NCBI GenBank assembly: GCA_022647575.1
Contig: JALCKY010000006.1
Location: 1 to 64,000, forward strand
Length of the DNA: 64,000 nt
Reading direction: 5' to 3'
DNA from: Lachnospiraceae bacterium
Lineage (GTDB): Bacteria; Bacillota; Clostridia; Lachnospirales; Lachnospiraceae
Positions 44,298 through 52,342 of this stretch are shown in pieces (the stretch's first letter is position 1; each line of letters opens with the position of its first letter). The notes below the pieces were generated by a model. The model worked only from the letters and a program-made list of their open reading frames with translations, was not told the origin of the DNA and made no database searches. The translations under genes were made by a program, and so were the position numbers.

Positions 44298-45653
44298 ATG
44301 GGTAAGTATTTTGGTACGGACGGCTACAGAGGCGAGGCGAATGTCGACCTGACGGCGGAAAATGCCTTCAAGGTCGGACGTTTTCTCGGCTGGTATTTCG
44401 GTAAGAATCATACGGACGGGACTGCCCAAATCGTCATCGGGAAAGACACGAGACGCAGCAGCTATATGTTCGAGGATGCACTCTGCTCGGGAATCACTTC
44501 TTCCGGGTCGAACGCATTTCTCCTGCACGTCACGACGACGCCTTCGGTTTCCTATGTCGTCCGGACGGAGGACTTCGACTGCGGCATCATGATTTCCGCC
44601 AGCCACAATCCGTTCTACGACAACGGAATCAAGATCATCGCTTCGAGCGGACGCAAGATGGACGCTTCCGTCGAGGAAATGATTGAGCGCTACATCGATG
44701 CGGGAGTGCCTGAAATTCCGCTGGCACTGCGCGAGAAGATCGGCAGGACGATTGATTTCGCGGCAGGGCGCAACCGTTACATCGGGCACCTCATTTCCAT
44801 CCCGACCTATTCTTTCAAGAACATGAATGTAGGAATCGACTGTGCCAACGGCTCAGCTTCTTCCGTGGCGAAGAGCGTCTTCGATGCGCTCGGGGCGAAG
44901 ACATTCGTCATCAGCGCCGAACCGGACGGTACGAATATCAACCGGGACTGCGGATCGACGCATATCCATGCGCTCTGCGAATATGTCCGGAATAACCGCC
45001 TGGACATCGGGTTTGCCTATGACGGGGACGCGGACCGCTGCATCGCGGTCAATGAACTCGGGGAAGAGGTCAACGGCGACCAGATCATGTATGTCTGCGG
45101 GAAATACCTGAAGGAACGCGGACAGCTCAAGGATGACATGGTCGTCACGACGGTCATGTCGAACCTCGGCCTTTACAAGGCGCTGGAAGCTGCCGGCATG
45201 AAATACCAGCAGACGCAGGTCGGCGACAAGTATGTTGCCGAGAACATGTCCGAGAACGGATACAACATCGGCGGCGAGCAGTCCGGCCATATCATTTTCA
45301 GCAAATATGCAGTTACCGGCGACGGCATCCTGACTTCCCTGTTTGTCATGCAGGCCATGCTGGAGAAAAAACAGAAGCTTTCCGAGCTTACGCGGGAAAT
45401 GAAGATTTATCCGCAGGTCCTCCGCAACGTCATCGTTTCCGACAAGGAGGCGGCGCAGAACAATCCGAAGGTGCAGGAAGCAGTCCGGAAGGCAGGGGAA
45501 GACCTCGGCTCCAACGGACGAATCCTGGTTCGTCCAAGCGGTACGGAACCTCTGATCCGCGTCATGGTGGAAGCGGAGACCGATGAAATCTGCGGAAAGA
45601 CGGCGGGAGCCATCGTTGAAGTCATGAAGAGCGAAGGATTGGTAAAAGCTTGA
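44298..45653 (+). CDS. glmM: Phosphoglucosamine mutase
   Basis: A 451-residue alpha-D-phosphohexomutase that converts glucosamine-6-phosphate to glucosamine-1-phosphate for peptidoglycan synthesis. The start KYFGTDGYRGEAN is typical of GlmM. The phosphoserine loop is MISASHNPFYDNG, the metal loop FAYDGDADRCIAV, the sugar-binding loop GGEQSGHIIF and the phosphate-binding loop VRPSGTEPLIRVM. A related phosphomannomutase is the alternative, but the residues favour GlmM. SD GGGGGAGAA. It overlaps the next gene by four bases. Confidence 0.92.
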   Translation: MGKYFGTDGYRGEANVDLTAENAFKVGRFLGWYFGKNHTDGTAQIVIGKDTRRSSYMFEDALCSGITSSGSNAFLLHVTTTPSVSYVVRTEDFDCGIMISASHNPFYDNGIKIIASSGRKMDASVEEMIERYIDAGVPEIPLALREKIGRTIDFAAGRNRYIGHLISIPTYSFKNMNVGIDCANGSASSVAKSVFDALGAKTFVISAEPDGTNINRDCGSTHIHALCEYVRNNRLDIGFAYDGDADRCIAVNELGEEVNGDQIMYVCGKYLKERGQLKDDMVVTTVMSNLGLYKALEAAGMKYQQTQVGDKYVAENMSENGYNIGGEQSGHIIFSKYAVTGDGILTSLFVMQAMLEKKQKLSELTREMKIYPQVLRNVIVSDKEAAQNNPKVQEAVRKAGEDLGSNGRILVRPSGTEPLIRVMVEAETDEICGKTAGAIVEVMKSEGLVKA

Positions 45654-46702
45654 AGAAAATCGGCCTTTTGACGGCGGCGGTCCTTCTTGCAGCAGCCTGT
45701 TTATTTGCCGGCTGTGCAAAGACCGAAGCGAAGAGCGATTATGAAGAAGGCGTGAAGGAGCTGAAGGCCGGGGATTACGAAGCCGCCGGAACTTCTTTTT
45801 CGCGTACCGTTGAGGCCGGTGAATTCCTGGCGGAAGCCTACCGGGGCGAGGGTCTTTCCTATATGTGTCAGTCCGATTACGCGGATGCCTGCATTGCATT
45901 TGAAAAGAGCCTGCTGAATATAGAGAACCAGAGCGCCGACTTCACGAAAGACGTCAATCTTTATTTGGCGTACTGCAGGACGCGGCACAGCGAGACGGAC
46001 AAGGCAATGGAGATCTACAACAGCCTGCTGAAGAAGGAGACGGACCCGGAAGTCCTTTTCCTGCGCGGAAGGCTTTTCATGCAGACAGGGGACGAGACCT
46101 CGGCAAAGACAGACTTTGACAAGGCAGCTTCCCTCAGCACGGACTACAACCTTTTCATCAATATCTACGAAATCTATGACAGCTGCGGCAAGGATGCGGA
46201 CGGGGCGGATTATCTGGAACAGGCCCTGAACCTGGCGAACCAGTCTGCATCGGATTACTACAATAAGGGGCTCGTCAATTATTATCTGGAGAATTACAGC
46301 GAAGCCAAGGACAACCTGATCAAGGCGATTCAGGAAAACGGGAAAGATTCCGGCGCCATTCTGCTTCTGGGGAAGGTTTATCTTTCCATGGACGACACCG
46401 CGGATGCGCGTGCCATGTTCAAGGAGCATATCAGCGACAAGGACAGCGCGGCAGCAGCCTACAACGGGCTGGCCCTCTGCGACATGGCGGACGGCAGCTA
46501 CGACAGCGCACTGTCCAATGTCCAGTCCGGCCTGGCCCTGGACGACGAATCCGCCAACCAGAGCCTCCGCTTCAATGAGATCGTAATCTATGAGCATCAG
46601 CATGACTGGAGCACCGCCAAGACCAAGGCGGCGGCCTACGTCGGCTACTATCCGACGGATGAGATGGGCCTCCGGGAGAACGAGTTCCTCTCTTCGAGGT
46701 AA
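45650..46702 (+). CDS. TPR-repeat lipoprotein
   Basis: A 350-residue surface lipoprotein. A signal peptide ends in lipobox LFAGC (Cys22). The rest is built of tetratricopeptide-like helical pairs (for example GVKELKAGDYEAAGTSF, AYRGEGLSYMCQSDY, YYNKGLVNYYLENYSEA), likely a protein-binding scaffold. The start is TTG at 45650, overlapping the glmM stop (TTGA); no ATG precedes the signal peptide. AAGGA lies about 10 bases upstream. It is the last gene of the yqhQ-glmM unit. A 6-bp hairpin (46706-46723) follows. Confidence 0.85.
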   Translation: MKKIGLLTAAVLLAAACLFAGCAKTEAKSDYEEGVKELKAGDYEAAGTSFSRTVEAGEFLAEAYRGEGLSYMCQSDYADACIAFEKSLLNIENQSADFTKDVNLYLAYCRTRHSETDKAMEIYNSLLKKETDPEVLFLRGRLFMQTGDETSAKTDFDKAASLSTDYNLFINIYEIYDSCGKDADGADYLEQALNLANQSASDYYNKGLVNYYLENYSEAKDNLIKAIQENGKDSGAILLLGKVYLSMDDTADARAMFKEHISDKDSAAAAYNGLALCDMADGSYDSALSNVQSGLALDDESANQSLRFNEIVIYEHQHDWSTAKTKAAAYVGYYPTDEMGLRENEFLSSR

Positions 46703-46728
46703 ATAAACCGCTGTATCGCGGTTCGGAG

Positions 46729-46786
46729 AACCACCACCCCCGTCCCGCTGGTTCCGATGGAACCATCACCCCCGTCCCGGTGGTTC
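46729..46786. repeat. Tandem 26-bp GC-rich repeat pair with internal symmetry
   Basis: Two copies (46729-46754 and 46761-46786) differ at two bases and have a period of 32. Each runs from AACCA to TGGTTC with CACCCCCGTCCCG inside. The junction TGGTTCCGATGGAACCA (46749-46765) is itself a perfect inverted repeat, so alternative hairpins are possible. The function is unknown. Confidence 0.8.
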
Positions 46787-46823
46787 AGCAATAGCTCCAT
46801 GTAGTACATTTGTAACAAAATAA

Positions 46824-46839
46824 ACACAACATCTTGTGT
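46824..46839 (+). promoter_or_regulatory. NrdR box
   Basis: ACACAACATCTTGTGT is a palindrome (ACACAA-N4-TTGTGT) matching the NrdR box type that controls ribonucleotide reductase genes. It stands 8 bases before the -35 of the nrdD promoter. A weak second half-match lies 32 bases upstream (46792-46807), the usual spacing for paired boxes, but only about half the bases agree. Confidence 0.75.
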
Positions 46840-46847
46840 TTAGTCTA

Positions 46848-46876
46848 TTGACGGCAGGCAGATCCTCTGTTAGAAT
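46848..46876 (+). promoter_or_regulatory. nrdD promoter
   Basis: TTGACG (46848-46853) and TAGAAT (46871-46876) are 17 bases apart. The leader to the nrdD start is about 100 bases and contains a small hairpin (AAGCG/CGCTT near 46919-46938). Confidence 0.8.
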
Positions 46877-46985
46877 AACCACTGTACAGAGCTAATGCCT
46901 GTTTTTTTTATTGTCTTAAAGCGTTCGGGGGAGCGCTTCCTATTACAGGTCAGGGGAACAAATTCTTTTACAGGGGGTTAGGGAA

Positions 46986-49364
46986 ATGTTTCAGGTATTG
47001 AAAAGAGATGGGAAAGTTGCGGATTTCGAGATGGCAAAGATCACCTCGGCCATCGAGAAGGCATTTGTCGCAACGAAAAATGAGTACAGCAGTGACATGC
47101 TGGATATTCTCGGACTCCGGGTAACCTCGGATTTCCAGCAGAAAATCAAGGACGGAAAAATCACGGTCGAGGATATCCAGGACAGCGTTGAGAACGTCCT
47201 GATCCAGACCGGCTATTCCGAAGTGGCGAAGGCCTATATCCTTTACCGCAAGCAGCGTGAAAAAGTCAGGAACCTGAACAGCTCGATGATCAGCTACAAG
47301 GATCTGATCGACAGCTATGTGAAAGTCCGGGACTGGCGCGTCAAGGAAAACTCCACGGTCACCTATTCCGTCGGAGGACTGATCCTTTCCAATTCCGGTG
47401 CCATCACAGCCAATTACTGGCTCTCTGAAATCTACGACAATGAAATCGCAGAAGCACACCGCAATGCGGACATCCATATCCATGATCTTTCGATGCTGAC
47501 CGGCTACTGCGCAGGCTGGAGCCTGAAGCAGCTGATTCAGGAAGGACTCGGCGGCGTTCCGGGCAAGATTTCTTCTTCGCCCGCGAACCATCTTTCCACC
47601 CTCTGCAACCAGATGGTCAATTTCCTCGGCATCATGCAGAATGAATGGGCAGGAGCCCAGGCATTCAGCTCTTTCGACACCTATCTGGCACCGTTTGTCA
47701 AGGTGGACAGCCTGTCCTACAAAGAGACCAAGCAGGCGCTCCAGTGCTTCATTTACGGCGTGAATACGCCGAGCCGCTGGGGGACGCAGGCACCATTTTC
47801 CAATATCACGCTGGACTGGACGGTTCCGAACGATCTGGCGGAGCTTCCGGCAATCGTCGGCGGCCGGGAAATGGACTTCAAGTATAAAGACTGCAAGAAG
47901 GAAATGGACATGATCAACAAGGCCTTCATCGAAATCATGATCGAAGGCGATGCCAACGGACGCGGCTTCCAGTACCCGATTCCGACCTATTCCATTACGA
48001 AGGATTTCGACTGGTCGGATACGGAGAACAACCGCCTCCTGTTTGAAATGACTTCCAAATACGGAACGCCGTATTTCTCGAACTACATCAACAGCGACAT
48101 GAACCCGAGCGATGTCCGCTCCATGTGCTGCCGTCTGCGTCTGGACCTCCGCGAGCTGCGCAAGAAATCCGGCGGCTTCTTCGGTTCCGGCGAGAGCACC
48201 GGCTCCATCGGCGTCGTTACGATCAACATGCCGAGGATTGCTTATCAGGCAAAGGACGAGAAGGATTACTTCGACAGGCTGGACCGTCTGATGGACATTT
48301 CCGCACGCTCGCTGCATGTGAAGAGACAGGTCATCACGAAGCTCCTGGATCAGGGACTCTATCCGTATACGAAGAGATACCTCGGAACCTTCAGCAACCA
48401 TTTCTCGACGATCGGCCTCATCGGCATGAACGAAGTCGGCCTCAATGCGAACTGGCTCGGCGGCGACATGACCGACGTCCGGACGCAGGAATTTACGAAG
48501 AAGACCCTGAACCATATGAGGGAGCGTCTTTCCAATTATCAGGAAATGTATGAGGGCGAACTCTTCAACCTGGAGGCGACTCCGGCGGAGTCCACGACGT
48601 ACCGCCTGGCAAAGCACGACCGTGCCCAGTGGCCGGATATCAAGACCGCAGGGGCAAAGGGCGACACGCCGTATTATACGAACAGCTCCCATTTGCCGGT
48701 GGATTATACGGAAGACATTTTCTCCGCACTGGATATCCAGGACGACCTGCAGACGCTTTATACTTCCGGAACGGTCTTCCATGCGTTCCTCGGCGAGAAG
48801 CTTCCGGACTGGCAGTCGGCCGCATCGCTGGTACGCAAGATTGCCGAGAACTACAAGCTGCCGTATTACACGCTGTCCCCGACCTATTCGGTCTGCAAGG
48901 ACGACGGCTACATTGCGGGCGAACATTTCACCTGCCCGAAATGCGGCAAGCCGGCGGAAGTCTACAGCCGCATCACCGGCTATTACCGTCCGGTCCAGAA
49001 CTGGAACGACGGCAAGGCTCAGGAATATAAGAACCGCACGGTCTACGACATCGGGAAATCCATGTTCAAAGGCGGCAAGGCGATCGTCCGCATGACGGAA
49101 GAGGATATCACCGCGGAGCCGGCAGAAGAAGAGTCACGCTATCTCTTTACGACTTCCACCTGCCCGAACTGCAGGGCTGCCAAAGAGATGCTGAAGGATG
49201 AGAACGTCAGAATCATCGATGCCGAGGAGAACCCGGATCTTGCAAAGAAATACGGCATCCTGCAGGCACCGACGCTGGTTGTCATTTCCGAAGGCGAAGC
49301 GCAGAAATACGTCAATGCCTCGAACATCCGCAGGTATGTGGACAGCCTAAGCAGGGCAAACTGA
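46986..49364 (+). CDS. nrdD: Anaerobic ribonucleoside-triphosphate reductase fused to a redoxin domain
   Basis: A 792-residue class III ribonucleotide reductase that makes deoxyribonucleotides without oxygen. The N-terminal ATP-cone (about 1-95, FQVLKRDGKVADFE) binds allosteric nucleotides. The barrel follows. The glycyl radical is Gly665 in RITGYYRP, after the metal-binding FTCPKCG. From about residue 715 there is an added thioredoxin/glutaredoxin-like domain with TSTCPNCRAAKEML (Cys726, Cys729) and YGILQAPTLVV (cis-Pro loop). This suggests electrons come from the fused redoxin rather than from formate, as in the NrdD2 subgroup. The activating enzyme NrdG is not in the window. NrdR box and promoter lie upstream. 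Confidence 0.92.
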   Translation: MFQVLKRDGKVADFEMAKITSAIEKAFVATKNEYSSDMLDILGLRVTSDFQQKIKDGKITVEDIQDSVENVLIQTGYSEVAKAYILYRKQREKVRNLNSSMISYKDLIDSYVKVRDWRVKENSTVTYSVGGLILSNSGAITANYWLSEIYDNEIAEAHRNADIHIHDLSMLTGYCAGWSLKQLIQEGLGGVPGKISSSPANHLSTLCNQMVNFLGIMQNEWAGAQAFSSFDTYLAPFVKVDSLSYKETKQALQCFIYGVNTPSRWGTQAPFSNITLDWTVPNDLAELPAIVGGREMDFKYKDCKKEMDMINKAFIEIMIEGDANGRGFQYPIPTYSITKDFDWSDTENNRLLFEMTSKYGTPYFSNYINSDMNPSDVRSMCCRLRLDLRELRKKSGGFFGSGESTGSIGVVTINMPRIAYQAKDEKDYFDRLDRLMDISARSLHVKRQVITKLLDQGLYPYTKRYLGTFSNHFSTIGLIGMNEVGLNANWLGGDMTDVRTQEFTKKTLNHMRERLSNYQEMYEGELFNLEATPAESTTYRLAKHDRAQWPDIKTAGAKGDTPYYTNSSHLPVDYTEDIFSALDIQDDLQTLYTSGTVFHAFLGEKLPDWQSAASLVRKIAENYKLPYYTLSPTYSVCKDDGYIAGEHFTCPKCGKPAEVYSRITGYYRPVQNWNDGKAQEYKNRTVYDIGKSMFKGGKAIVRMTEEDITAEPAEEESRYLFTTSTCPNCRAAKEMLKDENVRIIDAEENPDLAKKYGILQAPTLVVISEGEAQKYVNASNIRRYVDSLSRAN

Positions 49365-49413
49365 ATCAGGGAAAACGGAATTTGAAATAACTGGATTGGG
49401 AAAACAGATATGC

Positions 49414-49460
49414 TGCCCTCAGGCGGGCCACTGAAAAGTGAGACTGCCCGGGGGCATTTT
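49414..49460 (+). terminator. Terminator of nrdD
   Basis: TGCCC/GGGCA, CGGGC/GCCCG and CACT/AGTG pair in sequence around a GAAA loop, with TTTTTAT following. It could also act on the minus-strand gene ending at 49491. Confidence 0.75.
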
Positions 49461-49490
49461 TATGTCCGGAAATGAAACCTGACAAGACGG

Positions 49491-50162
49491 CTACAGCTGT
49501 ACGCAGTAGCCCCGCGTCCGGCTGTAGGCAATCACAATGCCGGTTCCCTCCAGTTTTTTCCGGAGGCTGTAAATGTGATTATGGACAGGGGACAGGTCGG
49601 AAAGCGGTTCCGCGTTCCAGACGCCCCTGAATATTTCTTCTGTCGGATAATAGTGTTCCGGTTCACGGCACAGAAAATCGAGAACGGCGTATTCGCGCGG
49701 TTTCAGGAGTAGATCCCGGCCCTTGAAGAATACCTGGCGGGAGGTACGGTTCCAGACCAGCGGTCCGACCTTGTCCGGCTTGTCCGGAATGAATCTGCCG
49801 CGTCGAAGCAGGGCATCGATCCGGAGAAGCAATTCTTCTGTCAGATAAGGCTTGGCCAGGTAATCATCTCCGCCGGCGCGAAGCCCTTTGATAACATCTT
49901 CCTTTGTGTTCAGAGCACTCAAGAACAGGATGCGTACGCCGCTGTCATTTCCCCGGAGCGTCCGGCAGTAGTCCAGTCCGTTGCCGTCCGGAAGAAGGAT
50001 ATCGAGTACGATGAGATCCGGGCTGCATTTATCAGCCAGGACTTTCCCCTCGGCAAGCGTCGAGGCGGTGTAGACGCGGTATCCCTGCAGCTCCAACATG
50101 GAAGCTGTTGCGCGGCTGATATTTCTGTCGTCTTCCACAACCAGAATTAAAGGAGTTTCCAT
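49491..50162 (-). CDS. OmpR/PhoB-family response regulator
   Basis: A 223-residue regulator. The receiver has VVEDDRNISRA, the phosphoacceptor Asp in IVLDILLPDGNG and the Lys in YLAKPY. The winged-helix domain ends LSPVHNHIYSLRKKLEG and SRTRGYCVQL. It is the second gene of a two-gene unit on the minus strand, one base after its kinase. The divergent 2039-residue surface protein gene is a likely target from position alone. Confidence 0.88.
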   Translation of the reverse strand: METPLILVVEDDRNISRATASMLELQGYRVYTASTLAEGKVLADKCSPDLIVLDILLPDGNGLDYCRTLRGNDSGVRILFLSALNTKEDVIKGLRAGGDDYLAKPYLTEELLLRIDALLRRGRFIPDKPDKVGPLVWNRTSRQVFFKGRDLLLKPREYAVLDFLCREPEHYYPTEEIFRGVWNAEPLSDLSPVHNHIYSLRKKLEGTGIVIAYSRTRGYCVQL

Positions 50163-50163
50163 A

Positions 50164-52149
50164 TCAAGATTCCTCCTTTGCCAATGGCAGAAGAATCGTC
50201 ACTTCCGTGCCGCTGCCGAGGCTGCTCTTCAGGGAAATGCTTCCGCCGTATTCCTCGACGATCGTCCGGCAGATTGAAAGACCGAAGCCCGAACTTCCGT
50301 CGCTGCTGAAGCCGCGTTCGAAGGCATGCGAGGCGGTTTCGGTATCCATGCCGGTGCCGCTGTCACTTACGAGGATGCGCACGCAGTTTTCTTCTTTCTC
50401 TGCGGACAGGAGGATGACGCCGGCGCTGCTGTGACGGTTTGAGTTTGCAATCAGATTATAGAGCACCTGGAAAATGCTGCCTTCCGCGACACGGACCGGG
50501 AGCTTTTCTTTTATTTTCAGAATTTCAATCCGGTTGCCATTTTTCTCACAGATCGGGTCGCAGAAACGGGCGGCCTTCATCAGAATGTCTTTCGTGTCGA
50601 GCAGGGACTGCTGCATCGTGATTTCCTTACGGGCAGCAGATGCCTTGATCTGCTCCGTCAATGTCCCGAGGCGGACGGCTTCGTGCTGGACAATGTCGAG
50701 ATTCTCCAGGGTATCAGACCCTGTCTGATTGTTTTCAATCTGCATTTTGGTAAGGCCTGCATAGGAACTGATGACGGTGAGCGGTGTCTTCATTTCATGG
50801 CTGATGTCTGCCATGAAACCGGAGCGCAGCTGGCTGAGTTCCATAAGTTCCCGGTTCTTCTGCAGAATGGCATCTTCACGGTTGGAGGCCAGTACCAGGG
50901 CTTTCTGCATTTCACGGATGCGCAGCATCATGCCGAGCATGACCGTAAAGATCAGGGACAGGAGTCCCGTCTGCAGAAGATTGATGTCGCCCCCGTTCCG
51001 GTAGCGGAACGTGTCGAAGAATACGTAGAAAATGCAGACCGCTCCGCCGGCAAGCGTAAGACCGCTTCCGATGGCGCCGTTTTCCATTTTCTTATCATAA
51101 TGACCTGAGGCATGACGGCGTCGGAAGATGCCGATGACAAGGGAGACCAGATAAAATCCGATATAGCCGGTCAGCAGGTAATGAGCCACGGTTGTAAGAA
51201 GCGTATAGATGGAAGAGGGCAGAACGGCATACCACAGAATGAAAAAAATCGTCAGGGCATAACCGGTGATCCGTACTGCTTTCGGAACGACTTTCGGGAA
51301 TACTTTATTATAGAAAAGCTGGATGAACAGCATCGCTGCAATGAGGGAGCAGCATTCCAGCTTATGTCCGAGATACCAGCTGAGCTCCGGGAAAAAAATC
51401 ATGACGGGTTTGGGATTGACGAATGAGGAACGGATGGTAATGAAAAAGATGGCCGCGGCAAAATACAGAAGTTCCGTCTGGTTATGGAACGAGTAGTAGG
51501 CAATCAGAAAATACAGGCAGGATGTGAGCATCGCACCGAGGACAAGCATGATACGGACGAGACGCAGCTTGACCATCTGGGAAATGAGATTCTGAGGTCC
51601 GATGACCAGTTCAAAGAAATCCGCATAGGTATGGACATAATTGCTGCGCTCAATGACGATTTCGGTCGGAGAAGAACCTGCAGTGAAACAGACGATGTAG
51701 TTCAAAGTTTTCGGTACGAAGCCGTCTGCCGTCTTTGAAACCTGTCCCACGGAAGAGAGCAGCTTTCCATCCACCCAGAGCTTCTGGGCATACGTCGCGG
51801 AGTCCGCATTGATGGCATAGACCGTTCCCTCTTTCAGATGAAGCGTGATACGGCAGGTTGCACAGGCGACTGTCTTGCGGTCGGGAGTATTCGGATCGGA
51901 AGAGGGAATGTTTTCATTTTTCGCAAAATCATCCGGTGTATAGAGTTCTCCGGGATAGAACGAAAAAAGCATGCGTGACACACGTCCGACTCCCGATGAA
52001 AAGTCGAAGGAGGAAAGTTCCGCCTGCGTCGTAAGATCCGTGTACTGCCCGATGGTCCATGCGTTCGCCGTAAAGAGAGGCACGAGAACCAGGATGAACA
52101 CGAACAGAATCAGTGCGGTTCGGTTGTTCTTATAAAATGCCTTCATCAA
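50164..52149 (-). CDS. 7TMR-DISM-like sensor histidine kinase
   Basis: A 661-residue kinase. After one N-terminal membrane segment there is an extracellular beta-sandwich domain of about 160 residues (with LWVDGKLLSSVG) resembling the 7TMR-DISM extracellular module that may bind carbohydrate. Seven or so membrane segments follow (about 190-410). HisKA carries His451 in MADISHEMKTPLTVI, and the ATPase domain has NLIANSNRHSS, VSDSGTGMD and GFGLSICRTIVEE. It starts at ATG-ATG (52149 or 52146). The gene is divergent from a giant surface protein, separated by about 190 bases. Confidence 0.85.
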   Translation of the reverse strand: MMKAFYKNNRTALILFVFILVLVPLFTANAWTIGQYTDLTTQAELSSFDFSSGVGRVSRMLFSFYPGELYTPDDFAKNENIPSSDPNTPDRKTVACATCRITLHLKEGTVYAINADSATYAQKLWVDGKLLSSVGQVSKTADGFVPKTLNYIVCFTAGSSPTEIVIERSNYVHTYADFFELVIGPQNLISQMVKLRLVRIMLVLGAMLTSCLYFLIAYYSFHNQTELLYFAAAIFFITIRSSFVNPKPVMIFFPELSWYLGHKLECCSLIAAMLFIQLFYNKVFPKVVPKAVRITGYALTIFFILWYAVLPSSIYTLLTTVAHYLLTGYIGFYLVSLVIGIFRRRHASGHYDKKMENGAIGSGLTLAGGAVCIFYVFFDTFRYRNGGDINLLQTGLLSLIFTVMLGMMLRIREMQKALVLASNREDAILQKNRELMELSQLRSGFMADISHEMKTPLTVISSYAGLTKMQIENNQTGSDTLENLDIVQHEAVRLGTLTEQIKASAARKEITMQQSLLDTKDILMKAARFCDPICEKNGNRIEILKIKEKLPVRVAEGSIFQVLYNLIANSNRHSSAGVILLSAEKEENCVRILVSDSGTGMDTETASHAFERGFSSDGSSGFGLSICRTIVEEYGGSISLKSSLGSGTEVTILLPLAKEES

Positions 52150-52195
52150 CTTCCATTATGGGCTTTGTGCTGTTTTTTTCAAGCATCAGGATTCC

Positions 52196-52217
52196 AATCT
52201 CCGTAAAAAAGGAGATT
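52196..52217. other. Hairpin in the divergent intergenic region
   Basis: AATCTCC and GGAGATT form a 7-bp inverted repeat around GTAAAAAA, between the kinase gene and the surface protein gene. It may be an operator or an mRNA structure. No confident promoter was identified in this interval (52150-52342). Confidence 0.4.
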
Positions 52218-52342
52218 CGGAGGATGACTTTTCATTGGGTAAAAAATTATGCTATATGCAGAGACTTCACGACCGAGGAAGAGTTGCTTTATCGTATTCT
52301 TTGGCAGGAAAACGAATCAGGGAGAGCAGGAGGGAAAGAAAT

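Noticed and set aside
46729..46786. A CRISPR array
   Set aside because: Only two units separated by 6 bases, internally symmetric, with no spacers of normal size and no cas genes. No CRISPR array was seen in the window.
46968..48926. A 652-codon open frame on the minus strand opposite nrdD
   Set aside because: It mirrors the codon pattern of nrdD, has no SD or recognisable domain, and nrdD is beyond doubt.
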